From: Burkholderiales bacterium UBA1834
Lineage (GTDB): Bacteria > Pseudomonadota > Gammaproteobacteria > Burkholderiales > Burkholderiaceae_C
Reading direction: 5' to 3'
Assembly (NCBI GenBank): GCA_002339015.1
Contig: DDJC01000091.1
Span: 61,288-125,287 of the forward strand
Length of the DNA: 64,000 bases
Shown here: positions 55,744-64,000 of the stretch, piece by piece
How positions within the stretch are numbered: position 1 is the first letter of the stretch
How the letters are laid out: every line of letters starts with the position of its first letter
Program-made: the position numbers and the translations under genes
Notes under the pieces: model-generated
What the model saw: only the letters and a program-made list of their open reading frames with translations
Told to the model about the DNA's origin: nothing
Databases searched by the model: none

Positions 55744-57033
55744 ATGACCGCGCTTGCCAAGGCTCGCCTGGCCGAGATCACGGCCACCGACAACCCGACC
55801 GAGGTGGAGAAAACCTCGGTGGACGTGCAATTCAACCCGACCTCGCTGCGCGTGCAGATCGCCAACAAGACGGCGGGCGGCCAGCAGGCCGGGGCCCAGG
55901 CGCGTCAGCGGCCAGGCACGGGCGAGATGCAGGTCAGCTTCGACCTGGTCTTCGACACCGCCGACGAGGCTGGTGACGGCGGCAATGCCGTCGATGTGCT
56001 CAAGAAGACGGCGGACGTGGAGCGCTTCGTGCGCCCCAAGAGCAGCAAGCCGGGCGAGGAAGCACCGCCGCGTGTGCTGTTCGAATGGGGCAGTTTCCTG
56101 GTGCAGGGCACGATGGAAAGCGCCAACCTGGACCTGGACCTGTTTGATGCCGGTGGCACGCCGCTGCGCGCCAAGGTGGCCGTGACCATCAAAGGGCAGG
56201 ACCCTCGCTGGACCTACCAGCCGCAGCCCGTGCCCTCCGGCGCGAACGGACCGAGCAATCCATCGGCCTCGCAGCACGGGCAACCGGCCGGGGCGCCGGG
56301 CACGCAGGGCAGCGCCAAGGCGCCTGACAAGGTGGTGCAGGCCATGCCTGGCGAGAGCCTGCAGCAGCTGGCCGCGCGCCATGGGCTGGATCCGTCGGCG
56401 TGGCGTGCGTTGGCCGATGGGCTGGGCAACCCCTTGAAGCTGGGCCTGGGGCAGGAAGTGGCCTTGCCGCCGGGTCTGGGGCAGGGCGCCGCCGCAGGCC
56501 GACTGTCGCAAGGACAGGATCCGGCGCGCAGCACTGCGCAATTGCCCTTGGTGGGCGCGGGCAGCGTGCCCGCTTCGGCGGGGCCTTCTGCCCGGGCGAT
56601 GAGCGGCTTGGCATACGCTGTCTCCGGCAATGCCGCCGCGGGCCGCACGGCGCCCGGCGAGGCCTTGCAGCGTGGCCAGGCGGTGGCCAGCCAGGGCGGG
56701 CTCGGCTCGGCCATCGGTCAGGTGAAGTCGCAGGTCCACCAGCAGGGCGCACGCCTGAGCCTGGGCGCTTTCGGGCTGGGTGGCCAGCCCACAGCCGACA
56801 CCGATGACCGCCCCTGGGGCATGGGTGTGCCGCTGCGTCCGCGCGTCGGTGGCTTGGTGGATGCGGGGCCGGTGGTGTCCGTGGCCACGCGCATGGCGCT
56901 GGGCAGCGCGGTGCCGCGCAGTGCTGTCACGTCGCCTGCCGGCAGCACAGGTGCCAGCCGATCGACCCGGGGCAGCGCCCCCGTTTCTCGTGGTTGCGGC
57001 TGCAAGGGCCGTCGATCCCGCCATGGCCGCTGA
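55744..57033 (+). CDS. Afp7/Pvc7-like LysM tube-initiator protein
   Basis: 429 residues. The N-terminal tube-like domain (about 20-165; VDVQFNPTSLRVQIANKT, GEMQVSFDLVFDT, VLFEWGSFLVQGTMES) is followed by a LysM domain at about 197-243 (MPGESLQQLAARHGLDPSAW). Family members usually end near there; here a Pro/Gly/Ser-rich tail of about 180 residues follows and ends in GCGCKGRRSRHGR. The protein joins the tube to the spike in Afp-like particles. The basic cysteine-containing end is unusual. Confidence 0.85.
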   Translation: MTALAKARLAEITATDNPTEVEKTSVDVQFNPTSLRVQIANKTAGGQQAGAQARQRPGTGEMQVSFDLVFDTADEAGDGGNAVDVLKKTADVERFVRPKSSKPGEEAPPRVLFEWGSFLVQGTMESANLDLDLFDAGGTPLRAKVAVTIKGQDPRWTYQPQPVPSGANGPSNPSASQHGQPAGAPGTQGSAKAPDKVVQAMPGESLQQLAARHGLDPSAWRALADGLGNPLKLGLGQEVALPPGLGQGAAAGRLSQGQDPARSTAQLPLVGAGSVPASAGPSARAMSGLAYAVSGNAAAGRTAPGEALQRGQAVASQGGLGSAIGQVKSQVHQQGARLSLGAFGLGGQPTADTDDRPWGMGVPLRPRVGGLVDAGPVVSVATRMALGSAVPRSAVTSPAGSTGASRSTRGSAPVSRGCGCKGRRSRHGR

Positions 57034-57062
57034 GGCACATCACCCTCATACAGGAGCTCCCC

Positions 57063-57242
57063 ATGCCCGTGCACATCGATGAAATCCACGCCGACGTCAG
57101 CGTCCAGTCCCGCGGCCAGGCAGAAGAACCCTCGTCTGGCGGCGAAGCGCCTTCGAGCAACGAGCAGGAACGCTGGCAGCAGGTCGAGCGCCGCGCGCGT
57201 GCACTGGCCGAGCGCACATCCGCCTGGGGCTTCGACGACTGA
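57063..57242 (+). CDS. Small acidic cluster protein
   Basis: 59 residues with a good ribosome site (AGGAG) before the ATG. Acidic and Ser/Glu-rich (DEIHADVSVQSRGQAEE), with a short helix ERWQQVERRARALAER and the ending WGFDD. Its position between the LysM protein and the hub matches short proteins found there in other such clusters (Afp6-like in position only). Function unknown. Confidence 0.7.
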   Translation: MPVHIDEIHADVSVQSRGQAEEPSSGGEAPSSNEQERWQQVERRARALAERTSAWGFDD

Positions 57243-57294
57243 TCCCCCGCGCACCACCTCAACCGCATTCATCGCCTGATCACCCCAGCCCGAC

Positions 57295-58389
57295 ATGCCC
57301 GCCGCCCAGCCTCCCCTGCAATCGGCCACCCTGCCCGCGTTCACCGTGGGTGGGCAGCTGCAGAGCGCCATGTCGCGTGACATCACCCTGGTGCGCATCG
57401 AGGAAGACATCGATGGCCTGAGCCGCCTCGAAGCTCGCTTCATCGCCGTCGGCCCGGCCGATGCGGGCGAGAGCGAACGCATCAACTGGCTCGACGGCCG
57501 CGTGCTGGATTTCGGCAAGGCGCTGCGTGTGGGCATGGGGCCCAGCACCGCGCGCGTCGATCTGTTCGACGGCAAGGTCAGCGCGCTGGAGCTGTCGATG
57601 CAGGCCGGCCGTGCGCCCGAGGTCAGCTGCCTGGCCGAGGACAGCCTGATGGACCTGCGCATGACGCGCCGCTTCAAGACCTACGAGCAGGTGAGCGATG
57701 CCGACTTGGTGCAGCAGATCGCCGCGCAGCATGGCCTGAGCGCGCAGGCCGATGTGGACGGTCCGACCTACGCCATGGTGCAGCAGTGGAACCAGAGCGA
57801 CCTGGCCTTCCTGCGTGAACGTGCGCGCCGCCTGGGCGCCGACGTGTGGGTGACGCAGGGCACCCTGTACATGGCCTCGCGCGATCGGCGCCAGGGCCCA
57901 CGCCTCACGCTGATCCAGGGCAACACCCTGGTGCAGGTGACCTTGTCGGCCGACCTGGCGCACCAGCGCAGCGAAGTCAAGGTGGGCGGCTACGACGACG
58001 ACAACGCCGACAAGATCGACGAGGAGGCCACCGACTCGGTCGTGACGGCCGAGGCGCAGGGCCACGCACACGCCATCGATGTGCTGCAGCGCGCCTTTGG
58101 TGCGCGCCCCAGCCACCGCGTGCGCGATGTGCCATTGAAGGGCGAAGAGGCGCGTGCACTGGCCAAGGCGGCCTTGCTCACGCGCGCCCGACGCTTCGTG
58201 CGTGCCGTGGGCATCGCCGATGGCAACACCGCGCTGCGCGTGGGCACGGTGCTCAGGCTCGAACGCGTCACGCCGCTGTTCGAGGGCGATGGCTACTACG
58301 TGACGCGCGTGCGCCACCAGTTCGATCTGAGCAACGGCTACCGCACGCACTTCGAGGCCGAGCGGGCCTGGATCGGGCAGGGGGGCTGA
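57295..58389 (+). CDS. gpD-like spike hub protein (N-terminal part of Afp8)
   Basis: 364 residues. It resembles phage late-control D/VgrG N-terminal domains: early RDITLVRIEEDIDGLSRLEA, FDGKVSALELSMQAGRAPEV, the FLRERARRLGADVWV motif and C-terminal FEGDGYYVTRVRHQFD. It forms the trimeric hub under the tube. In Afp8 and VgrG hub and spike are one chain; here they are two genes separated by 4 bp. Confidence 0.9.
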   Translation: MPAAQPPLQSATLPAFTVGGQLQSAMSRDITLVRIEEDIDGLSRLEARFIAVGPADAGESERINWLDGRVLDFGKALRVGMGPSTARVDLFDGKVSALELSMQAGRAPEVSCLAEDSLMDLRMTRRFKTYEQVSDADLVQQIAAQHGLSAQADVDGPTYAMVQQWNQSDLAFLRERARRLGADVWVTQGTLYMASRDRRQGPRLTLIQGNTLVQVTLSADLAHQRSEVKVGGYDDDNADKIDEEATDSVVTAEAQGHAHAIDVLQRAFGARPSHRVRDVPLKGEEARALAKAALLTRARRFVRAVGIADGNTALRVGTVLRLERVTPLFEGDGYYVTRVRHQFDLSNGYRTHFEAERAWIGQGG

Positions 58390-58393
58390 GGCG

Positions 58394-59068
58394 ATGAGCC
58401 ACCTCGATCCTCGCGCGATCAACGACGGTGCTGGCGCCCGCTGGTTCGGCCTGTATCCGGCCTTCGTCACCGACATGGTCGATCCCGACGGCAAGGGCCG
58501 CATCCAGGTGCGCTTCCCGAGCTTTGGTGAGGCAGGGCAGAGCGTGCGTGCCTGGGCCACCTTGCTCACCCCCTATGCCGACGACGGCCATGGCCTGGAG
58601 ATCCTGCCCGAGATCGATGCGCAGGTGGTGGTGGGCTTCGAGGCCGGTGATCCGTCGCGGCCCTACATCGTGGGCAGTTGCTGGAACGGCCGTGCGGCCT
58701 TGCCAGAAGCCGCGCAGAGCTCCAACAACCTGCGCACGCTCAAGACCCGTTCGGGCAGCGTGCTGCAGTTCGACGACACGGTGGGTGCCGCCAAGGTGAC
58801 GGTGTCGATGGACAGCGGCCACAAGATCGTGATGGACGACGTGGCGCAGGAGGTCACCGTACAGCACAGCAATGGCAGCAAGATCGTGATCAACGTGGCG
58901 GGGCAGGTCACCATCACGGCCAATGCCACGGTGGAGGTGAACGCCTCGGCCGTGAACCTGCACGCGCCGATGGTCATCTGCGATGGCGTGCTGCAGTGCC
59001 AGACGCTGATCGCCAGCACGGGCGTGGTATCGCCCAGCTACACACCAGGGGCGGGCAACGTATGGTGA
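58394..59068 (+). CDS. gpV-like spike protein (OB-fold plus beta-helix)
   Basis: 224 residues. OB-fold motifs VTDMVDPDGKGRIQVRFPSF and PEIDAQVVVGFEAGDPSRPY are followed by a short triple-stranded beta-helix with repeating strands (QEVTVQHSNGSKIVINVAGQ) and the ending SPSYTPGAGNVW typical of baseplate V proteins. It is the membrane-puncturing spike. The last 7 bp overlap the next gene. Confidence 0.92.
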   Translation: MSHLDPRAINDGAGARWFGLYPAFVTDMVDPDGKGRIQVRFPSFGEAGQSVRAWATLLTPYADDGHGLEILPEIDAQVVVGFEAGDPSRPYIVGSCWNGRAALPEAAQSSNNLRTLKTRSGSVLQFDDTVGAAKVTVSMDSGHKIVMDDVAQEVTVQHSNGSKIVINVAGQVTITANATVEVNASAVNLHAPMVICDGVLQCQTLIASTGVVSPSYTPGAGNVW

Positions 59069-60906
59069 GCGCCGTGGCATCCCCAGCCGCATCCCCCCTC
59101 GTGACCGGCACATCGGGGCCGTGGCGCCTGGTCGGCCCCTGGTACCGCTGGGCGCGGCCGGGCCTGCCGGAAGATGGGCGCCTGTCCGCCCCCGTGATCC
59201 AGAAGTTCGCAGGCAATGATTTCATCACTGATTTTCTGGCGCGGCCCCAGCATTCGCTGAAGTACGACCCGGTGGTCGATGTGGTGCAGACGCAGGACCT
59301 GGTCAAGGTGCCAGGCGCCACCTTGCGCAGCCTGCTGCTGGCCCTCAACGCCCGGGGCCAGGTCGCCAAGCCCGGCGATGTGGCCGCCGGCTTGTACCGC
59401 CCGCGCGTGGCCCCTGGCAGCCTGCGCAAGCTCTACCAGCCCGCGCATGATCGCCACTACCTGGTGACCTGCGAACTGCACTGCGATGCGCCGGGCTTCC
59501 CGCGGGTGAAGCGCGACCAGGTCTGTCAGGCCGGTTTCGTGGTGCGCCGCCGCCGCAGCGTGGTGCCGGCCAGCATCACGGCCGCCGACATCGAAGCGCA
59601 GACCGCGCCCGTGCGCAAGCTCGAAGCCGACCTGATGGAACTGCGCGCGCTTGATGCGGCCGAGGCCGATCCGCAATCGAGTGCGGAGCTCAAGCTCAAC
59701 ACCCGGACGCGCCAGGCCACGCTGGCCACCCAGGCCGGTCAGCCCAGCTGGGCCGCGCTGGTGCAGCACACGCTGAACGCGTTGGCGGCCAAACGCCAGG
59801 CCCTGCAGCAGTGGTATGAGCAGCACCAGATCACCGTGGCGGTGGATGGCTGGTTCCCAGTGCTGGTGAACGGCAAGCCCAGCACCACCTTCGGCCAGTG
59901 GAAGGAACTGAGCGCCGCCGAGCAGCAGCAGGACATCACCAGCGGCGAGCACACCTACCCGATGTACCCGTTGGTGCCCGATCCGCGCGACACCACGCAT
60001 GACGCTGCCGGCCGCACCCTGTACTACGGCCTGGTGCCGACCGGTGGGCTGCAGCACGACGCACAAGCCCATGCGCGCTTTGACGACCAGGCCACCTACG
60101 AGGTCCGCTGCTTCGTGCGCCAGCACCAGGTGTGCCCGGGGCGCGCGGGCAAGGCCCCCGATTGCCATGGCCCGCTGGTGTGGAGCCGCCCGACCGAGCC
60201 CTTCCGCGTGGCCGCGCCCTTCGACGTGCTGGGCTCGGCCAACCGCCCCATCACCATCAAGATGCCGGATCTGCGCGAGCTGGCGGCCCAGGCCGCATTG
60301 CGCCCCAAGGGGCGGCTGTCGCCCGTGCGCTTCGTGCAGCCGCAGCACCTGTCGCCCAAGATCGACGATGGCAAGCCGATCGAGAACGACGTCGGCGGCG
60401 AGGCCATCTGCAGCTTCTCGATCCCGTTGATCACGATCATCGCGCTGTTCGTGCTGAACCTGTTCCTGCCCATCGTGGTGTTCGTGTTCAACCTGTGGTT
60501 CCTGCTGGTGTTCCGCTTCTGCATTCCGCCCTCGGTATCGGCGGCGGCCGGGCTGGATGCGGCCTTGGCCGTGACGCCGCCGGGCATCGACCTGGACGCG
60601 GAGTTCAGCGTGCAGGTCAATGGCGTGGACGTGCTGGTCAAGCCCGGTGACCTGAAGGACGCGCTGACCAAGAACAACGGCGCGATGGAGCTGCGCGTTC
60701 AGAAGGACACCGGCATGGACGAGGTGCCCGTGCTCGATGCAATGGGCAACAACGCGCTGGGTGCCATCGACCAGTCGCTGCAGGATGCGGCCACGCGCCA
60801 GCCCGATGCCCAGGGCAAGCTGCCTGAGGTGCCGCCCGTGGGCGAGCCGCTGGTCTATGAAGACCCGGTCACGCCCGTGTGGACGCTGAAGGGGGCCAGG
60901 GCATGA
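59062..60906 (+). CDS. Unrecognised injection-cluster protein with a strong membrane segment
   Basis: 614 residues; the ATG overlaps the spike gene. About 1-440 is soluble, starting with WRLVGPWYRWARPGLPEDGR, and includes a likely coiled coil (about 175-255). At about 450-493 is a long hydrophobic stretch (SIPLITIIALFVLNLFLPIV followed by a second run through LWFLLVFRF), enough for one or two membrane helices. The soluble tail of about 120 residues contains DLDAEFSVQVNGVDVLVKPG. No signal peptide. A membrane-spanning part is not expected for a freely released particle. It could tether the baseplate to the producer's membrane or be inserted into the target. No family recognised. Confidence 0.7.
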   Translation: MVSAVASPAASPLVTGTSGPWRLVGPWYRWARPGLPEDGRLSAPVIQKFAGNDFITDFLARPQHSLKYDPVVDVVQTQDLVKVPGATLRSLLLALNARGQVAKPGDVAAGLYRPRVAPGSLRKLYQPAHDRHYLVTCELHCDAPGFPRVKRDQVCQAGFVVRRRRSVVPASITAADIEAQTAPVRKLEADLMELRALDAAEADPQSSAELKLNTRTRQATLATQAGQPSWAALVQHTLNALAAKRQALQQWYEQHQITVAVDGWFPVLVNGKPSTTFGQWKELSAAEQQQDITSGEHTYPMYPLVPDPRDTTHDAAGRTLYYGLVPTGGLQHDAQAHARFDDQATYEVRCFVRQHQVCPGRAGKAPDCHGPLVWSRPTEPFRVAAPFDVLGSANRPITIKMPDLRELAAQAALRPKGRLSPVRFVQPQHLSPKIDDGKPIENDVGGEAICSFSIPLITIIALFVLNLFLPIVVFVFNLWFLLVFRFCIPPSVSAAAGLDAALAVTPPGIDLDAEFSVQVNGVDVLVKPGDLKDALTKNNGAMELRVQKDTGMDEVPVLDAMGNNALGAIDQSLQDAATRQPDAQGKLPEVPPVGEPLVYEDPVTPVWTLKGARA

Positions 60907-60964
60907 GCGCGCCGGGCCGCTCCCAAGCGCGAATCCCGCAGCGCTTTGCGCGGAGGGATGTCCA

Positions 60965-61378
60965 ATGACCACGCCGCTGGGCCAGCTCAACCGCTTCGAC
61001 CGTCTGGGCCGCGGCCTGGGCCAACCCATCGCGCCCGATGCGCAGGGCCGCCTGCCCATGGTCGATGGCCCCGAGAAGGTGCGCCAGTCCATCTTCACCA
61101 TCCTGGACACCGAGCCCGGCGAGCGCGTGATGCGGGCGGATTTCGGCTGCGGCCTGCGCCGCTACCTGATGCAGCCCAACAGCCCGGCGACACGCGCCGG
61201 CATCGCCCGCGACATCCGCAACGCCCTGTCGCGCTGGGAGAGCCGCATCAAGGTCATCGACGTGGCCGTGAACACCACCGACGACCGCGCCACCGTGCTG
61301 ATCGAGATCCGCTACGCGCATGTGCTGGACGGCCGCCAGGACATCCTCGTCTACCCCTTCTACCTGGAGCAGGCCTGA
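60965..61378 (+). CDS. gp25-like baseplate wedge protein (Afp9-like)
   Basis: 137 residues with a GGAGG ribosome site. The gp25/lysozyme-like wedge pattern is clear: EKVRQSIFTILDTEPGERVM, RADFGCGLRRYLMQPN, IRNALSRWESRIKVIDV and IEIRYAHVLDGRQDILVYPF. It includes the E-P-G-E-R core motif that nucleates sheath assembly in related systems. Confidence 0.95.
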   Translation: MTTPLGQLNRFDRLGRGLGQPIAPDAQGRLPMVDGPEKVRQSIFTILDTEPGERVMRADFGCGLRRYLMQPNSPATRAGIARDIRNALSRWESRIKVIDVAVNTTDDRATVLIEIRYAHVLDGRQDILVYPFYLEQA

Positions 61379-61394
61379 CGGGCCAGGGCACACC

Positions 61395-63662
61395 ATGCCG
61401 TTGATCACCCCCATCCTCGACGACCGTGGTTTCGAAGACCTGTTCACCGAACTGCGCAACCGCATCCCGGTCTACAACCCGCAGTGGACCGATCATCAAG
61501 ACAGCGACCCCGGCATCACGCTGCTGCAGCTCTTCGCCTACCTGGGCGAGGGCCTGCAGTTCCGCTTCAACCAGATCCCCGAGGCCACGCAGTTGGCCTT
61601 CCTCAAGCTGCTTGATCTGCCGCTGCGCGGCGCCCGCCCGGCCACGGCCCTGGTACGTGCCAGCAGCGATGCGCCCACTGGCGTGGTCGTGTACGCGGGG
61701 GATCAGCTCAAGGCCGGCAAGACCGTCTTCACCGTCACGCAGGATGCGACCGTGTGGCCGCTGGACTGCGTTACCGTGGCGCGCCGACGCCTGGTCGCCG
61801 GTGATCAGCCGGATCAGGTGCTGGCCTTCATGGCAGGGCTCGACCCTGAACTCAAGACCACGGTGCAGGGCAGCATCGACGCGCTCAACCAGCAGGCCGA
61901 GGGGGCGCTGGATGCCGTGGCGCCGTATGAAGTGCTCACGCTCGGCTCCGATGGCCAATCACCCGCGCTGGATTTCAGCGACACGGTCGATGGCTGCGTG
62001 TGGGTGGCCGTGCTCAAGAACCCCAAGGCGATCACCGATCCCGCCACCGACCTGCAGCGTGAGAAGGGCAAACCCCTGCCGCTCAGCCTGGGCTTCTCGC
62101 CAGCCGCCTGGTACCCGGACATCGACCAAGCCGGCAGCTGTGGTGATGGCAGTGGTCCCTCGCTGTGGTGGCAGGCCTCCCTGGCCAAGCCCTCACGTGA
62201 GGGCGGCCCCGATTACCAGCCACTGCGTGTATCGGGCGACACCTCGCAGGGCTTCACACGCCAGGGCGTGGTGCGGCTGGAGCTGCCCTCCGACCTGGCC
62301 TCGCTGGGCGTGCCTGTGGCGCCGCCTGGCCTGGCAGGCACCGGCGACTACCCGCCCGAGCTGGACGACGAACAGGCCGACCGCCTGTGGTTCTGGCTGC
62401 GCGCGTGGCGGGGCGACGGCAGCCGCATCGGCCCGGTGCAACTGCTCACGCTGAACCCGCTCGCCGTGGTGCAGAGCGTCACAGCCGCGCCGGAGCTGCT
62501 GGGCTCGGGCAGCGGACAGCCGGACCAGGTCTTCCAGCTGGCCTACGCGCCCGTGCTGGCCGAGGATGCCGACCCCGTGCGCTTGCAGGTCGAAGAAAGC
62601 GGCGTGTGGACCGACTGGGCCCAGGCCGATACGCTGGACGCCAGCACACCCGATGACCGCCACTTCACGCTCGATGCCGAGGCCGGTACCGTGCGCTTCG
62701 GCGAGCGCTTCCCGCAACTGGGCGAGCGCGTGCGCGTCAACCGCTACCGCTGGGGCGGGGGTGCGGCGGGCAATGTGCCGTCCGGCACCATTGCCAAATG
62801 GGGTGATGTGCTGCAAGGCCCTGTGCCGGCGCCGCCGCTCAAGCGCCCGGGCCAGGTCGCGCTCACCGTGCTCAACCCCTTGCCCGCGCAAGGCGGTGTC
62901 GACAGCGAGAGCCTGGACGCGGCGCTGCAGCGCATCCCGTCAGAGTTGCGACGCAACCGCCGCGCTGTGACGCGCACCGATTTCGCCGAGCTGGCCTTGC
63001 AGACGCCGACTGTGAGCCTGGGCCGCGCCGAATGCCTGCCGTTGTTCCACCCGCCCAGCAAGAGCGCCAAGCCGGGCAATGTCAGCGTGGTGGTCTGGCC
63101 GGAGCGTGACCCGGTGCACCCGGAGGCTCCTTTGCCCGATGCGCTGGAGATCGGTCAGGTCTGCGCGTGGCTGGATCGGTGGCGCCTGGTCACCACCGAG
63201 CTGCACGTGATCCCGCCCACCTACCAGCGCATCGCCGTGGCCGTCTCGCTGCAGGTTCAGGAGGGCTACGGCCTGGACGCCGTGCGTGATTGGGTGGGCA
63301 CGCTGCTCAGGCAGTACCTGGCGCCGCTGCCGCCGCATGGCCCCGAAGGCCGTGGCTGGCCGCTGGGCCGCCGTGTGCTGGCGCGTGAACTGGAAGGCGT
63401 CGTCATGCAGGTCGAGGGGGTGTCCTACGTGCAGTCGCTGCGACTGGACCGCGAGGTGCCCCCGTCGGCAGGCAGCCCCGAAGGCACGGCGCCCACATGG
63501 TCGCCTATCGACGTGCTGACCTTGCCGGAGTGGGTGCTGCCGCACCTGGCGGCCGTCACCGTGGTGGATGAAGCCACGACGCTGCCTGCGCCGGGCCAGA
63601 ACATCAGTCCGCCCCCGGGCACACCGCCGGTGCCTGTGCCGGTCCTTCGGGATGAGTGCTGA
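61395..63662 (+). CDS. gpJ-like baseplate wedge protein (Afp11-like)
   Basis: 755 residues. The start is the ATG 17 bp after the gp25 gene. The N-terminal motif WTDHQDSDPGITLLQLFAYL is the hallmark of the large J-type wedge in contractile systems. The C-terminal part (FAELALQTPTVSLGRAECLP, VAVSLQVQEGYGLDAVRDWV, PLGRRVLARELEGVVMQVEG) matches the baseplate-J core. It arranges with gp25 around the hub. The middle contains several beta-sandwich insertions (VGDDR-type sugar-binding look, not identified). Confidence 0.92.
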   Translation: MPLITPILDDRGFEDLFTELRNRIPVYNPQWTDHQDSDPGITLLQLFAYLGEGLQFRFNQIPEATQLAFLKLLDLPLRGARPATALVRASSDAPTGVVVYAGDQLKAGKTVFTVTQDATVWPLDCVTVARRRLVAGDQPDQVLAFMAGLDPELKTTVQGSIDALNQQAEGALDAVAPYEVLTLGSDGQSPALDFSDTVDGCVWVAVLKNPKAITDPATDLQREKGKPLPLSLGFSPAAWYPDIDQAGSCGDGSGPSLWWQASLAKPSREGGPDYQPLRVSGDTSQGFTRQGVVRLELPSDLASLGVPVAPPGLAGTGDYPPELDDEQADRLWFWLRAWRGDGSRIGPVQLLTLNPLAVVQSVTAAPELLGSGSGQPDQVFQLAYAPVLAEDADPVRLQVEESGVWTDWAQADTLDASTPDDRHFTLDAEAGTVRFGERFPQLGERVRVNRYRWGGGAAGNVPSGTIAKWGDVLQGPVPAPPLKRPGQVALTVLNPLPAQGGVDSESLDAALQRIPSELRRNRRAVTRTDFAELALQTPTVSLGRAECLPLFHPPSKSAKPGNVSVVVWPERDPVHPEAPLPDALEIGQVCAWLDRWRLVTTELHVIPPTYQRIAVAVSLQVQEGYGLDAVRDWVGTLLRQYLAPLPPHGPEGRGWPLGRRVLARELEGVVMQVEGVSYVQSLRLDREVPPSAGSPEGTAPTWSPIDVLTLPEWVLPHLAAVTVVDEATTLPAPGQNISPPPGTPPVPVPVLRDEC

Positions 63663-64000
63663 TGAGGCTCGCCCCTGACTCAGGCACCCTGCTGATGCGC
63701 GGCCGCGCGCATTGGCTGCGCGGCGCCTTCCTGGACACCACGCTGGCCGACGACATCGTCACGCTGGCCCCAGCCGCGCCGGCCGTGTCCAGCGCCCCCG
63801 CGCAGGCGCCCGCGCCCTGGGCCGGCCTGGCCTTCGATGCGAACTGCCGGCTGTTTCACGCCCTGCCCACGCAAGGCGCGATCGAATACGTGCTCTGGGG
63901 CGCCACCACGCAGCTCGGCGTGCACGACGTGGCCCCGCACCCCTTCACCATCACCGGGCCGGAGACGGAGGACAACGGCCAGCCGCTGCCCGACGCCGAC
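63662..64000 (+). CDS. Start of a further baseplate/tail protein (3' partial)
   Basis: 113 codons visible, TGATG-coupled to the gpJ-like gene and open to the end of the window. It begins MRLAPDSGTLLMRGRAHWLR and contains WAGLAFDANCRLFHALP and EYVLWGATTQLG, which look like blades of an NHL-type beta-propeller. Its position suggests an Afp12-like or tail-protein-I-like component, but the family is not certain from this fragment. Confidence 0.7.
   Translation, partial: MRLAPDSGTLLMRGRAHWLRGAFLDTTLADDIVTLAPAAPAVSSAPAQAPAPWAGLAFDANCRLFHALPTQGAIEYVLWGATTQLGVHDVAPHPFTITGPETEDNGQPLPDAD

Noticed and set aside
50699..55868. Long minus-strand frames opposite the sheath and tube genes
   Set aside because: Mirror frames of GC-rich genes; the plus strand matches sheath and tube families throughout.
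49122..64000. Region 5 considered as a prophage or a type VI secretion system
   Set aside because: No capsid, terminase, portal, lysis or integrase genes and no TssJLM-type genes are present; the DUF4255 cap, LysM initiator and paired sheath-tube order fit Afp/PVC-type systems.

Overview
The window comes from a high-GC betaproteobacterium, most likely of the order Burkholderiales. The clues are the thiL-pgpA-pncC neighbourhood, a typical CysB, a PEP-CTERM protein and the very high third-position GC. No rRNA or tRNA gene was recognised. Genus cannot be assigned from the sequence alone.

Region 1 (1-19842): a giant repetitive surface protein and what looks like its own export/maturation apparatus. 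The giant protein is 5'-partial, with 3243 visible residues: right-handed beta-helix modules, malectin-, golvesin- and nidogen-like parts, cadherin-like repeats, and cohesin- and dockerin-like domains at its C-terminus. It is followed by a PEP-CTERM protein and then a tightly overlapped operon: GAF-like/HlyD adaptor, PqqD-like/M50 metalloprotease/HlyD-like protein, accessory SecA-like ATPase and a periplasmic HlyD adaptor. Convergent to it lies a TolC-SapC pair. Together these look like a poorly described SecA/M50/HlyD/TolC system for one giant substrate.

Region 2 (19988-22156): housekeeping genes thiL, pgpA and pncC.

Region 3 (22255-45001): a lower-GC mobile island bounded by insertion-sequence debris. 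A complete 1200-bp IS3-family element abuts a truncated IS21-type istA on the left; istB and istA fragments in an abnormal arrangement close the right side. Inside is a minus-strand type I secretion operon: ABC transporter, membrane-fusion protein, glycosyltransferase, a degenerate stub of an RTX gene, an Imm11/DUF1629-like immunity candidate, and a 4527-residue RTX protein. The RTX protein carries an AHH-type nuclease domain at its N-terminus, an embedded subtilisin-like protease with a P-domain, and many calcium-binding RTX blocks. This reads as a T1SS-delivered polymorphic nuclease toxin with its immunity gene.

Region 4 (45106-48891): CysB regulator, a small four-helix membrane protein, and two tandem membrane-bound diguanylate cyclases, both lacking the RxxD inhibitory site.

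Region 5 (49122-64000, continuing past the window): an extracellular-type contractile injection system (Afp/PVC-like). The order is Pvc16-like cap, a beta-sandwich protein, sheath, tube, second sheath, second tube, LysM tube-initiator (Afp7-like), a small protein, gpD-like hub, gpV-like spike, a 614-residue protein with a strong membrane segment, gp25 wedge, gpJ-like wedge and the start of another baseplate-type protein. The AAA+ ATPase, tape measure, fibre and toxin cargo are not in the window.
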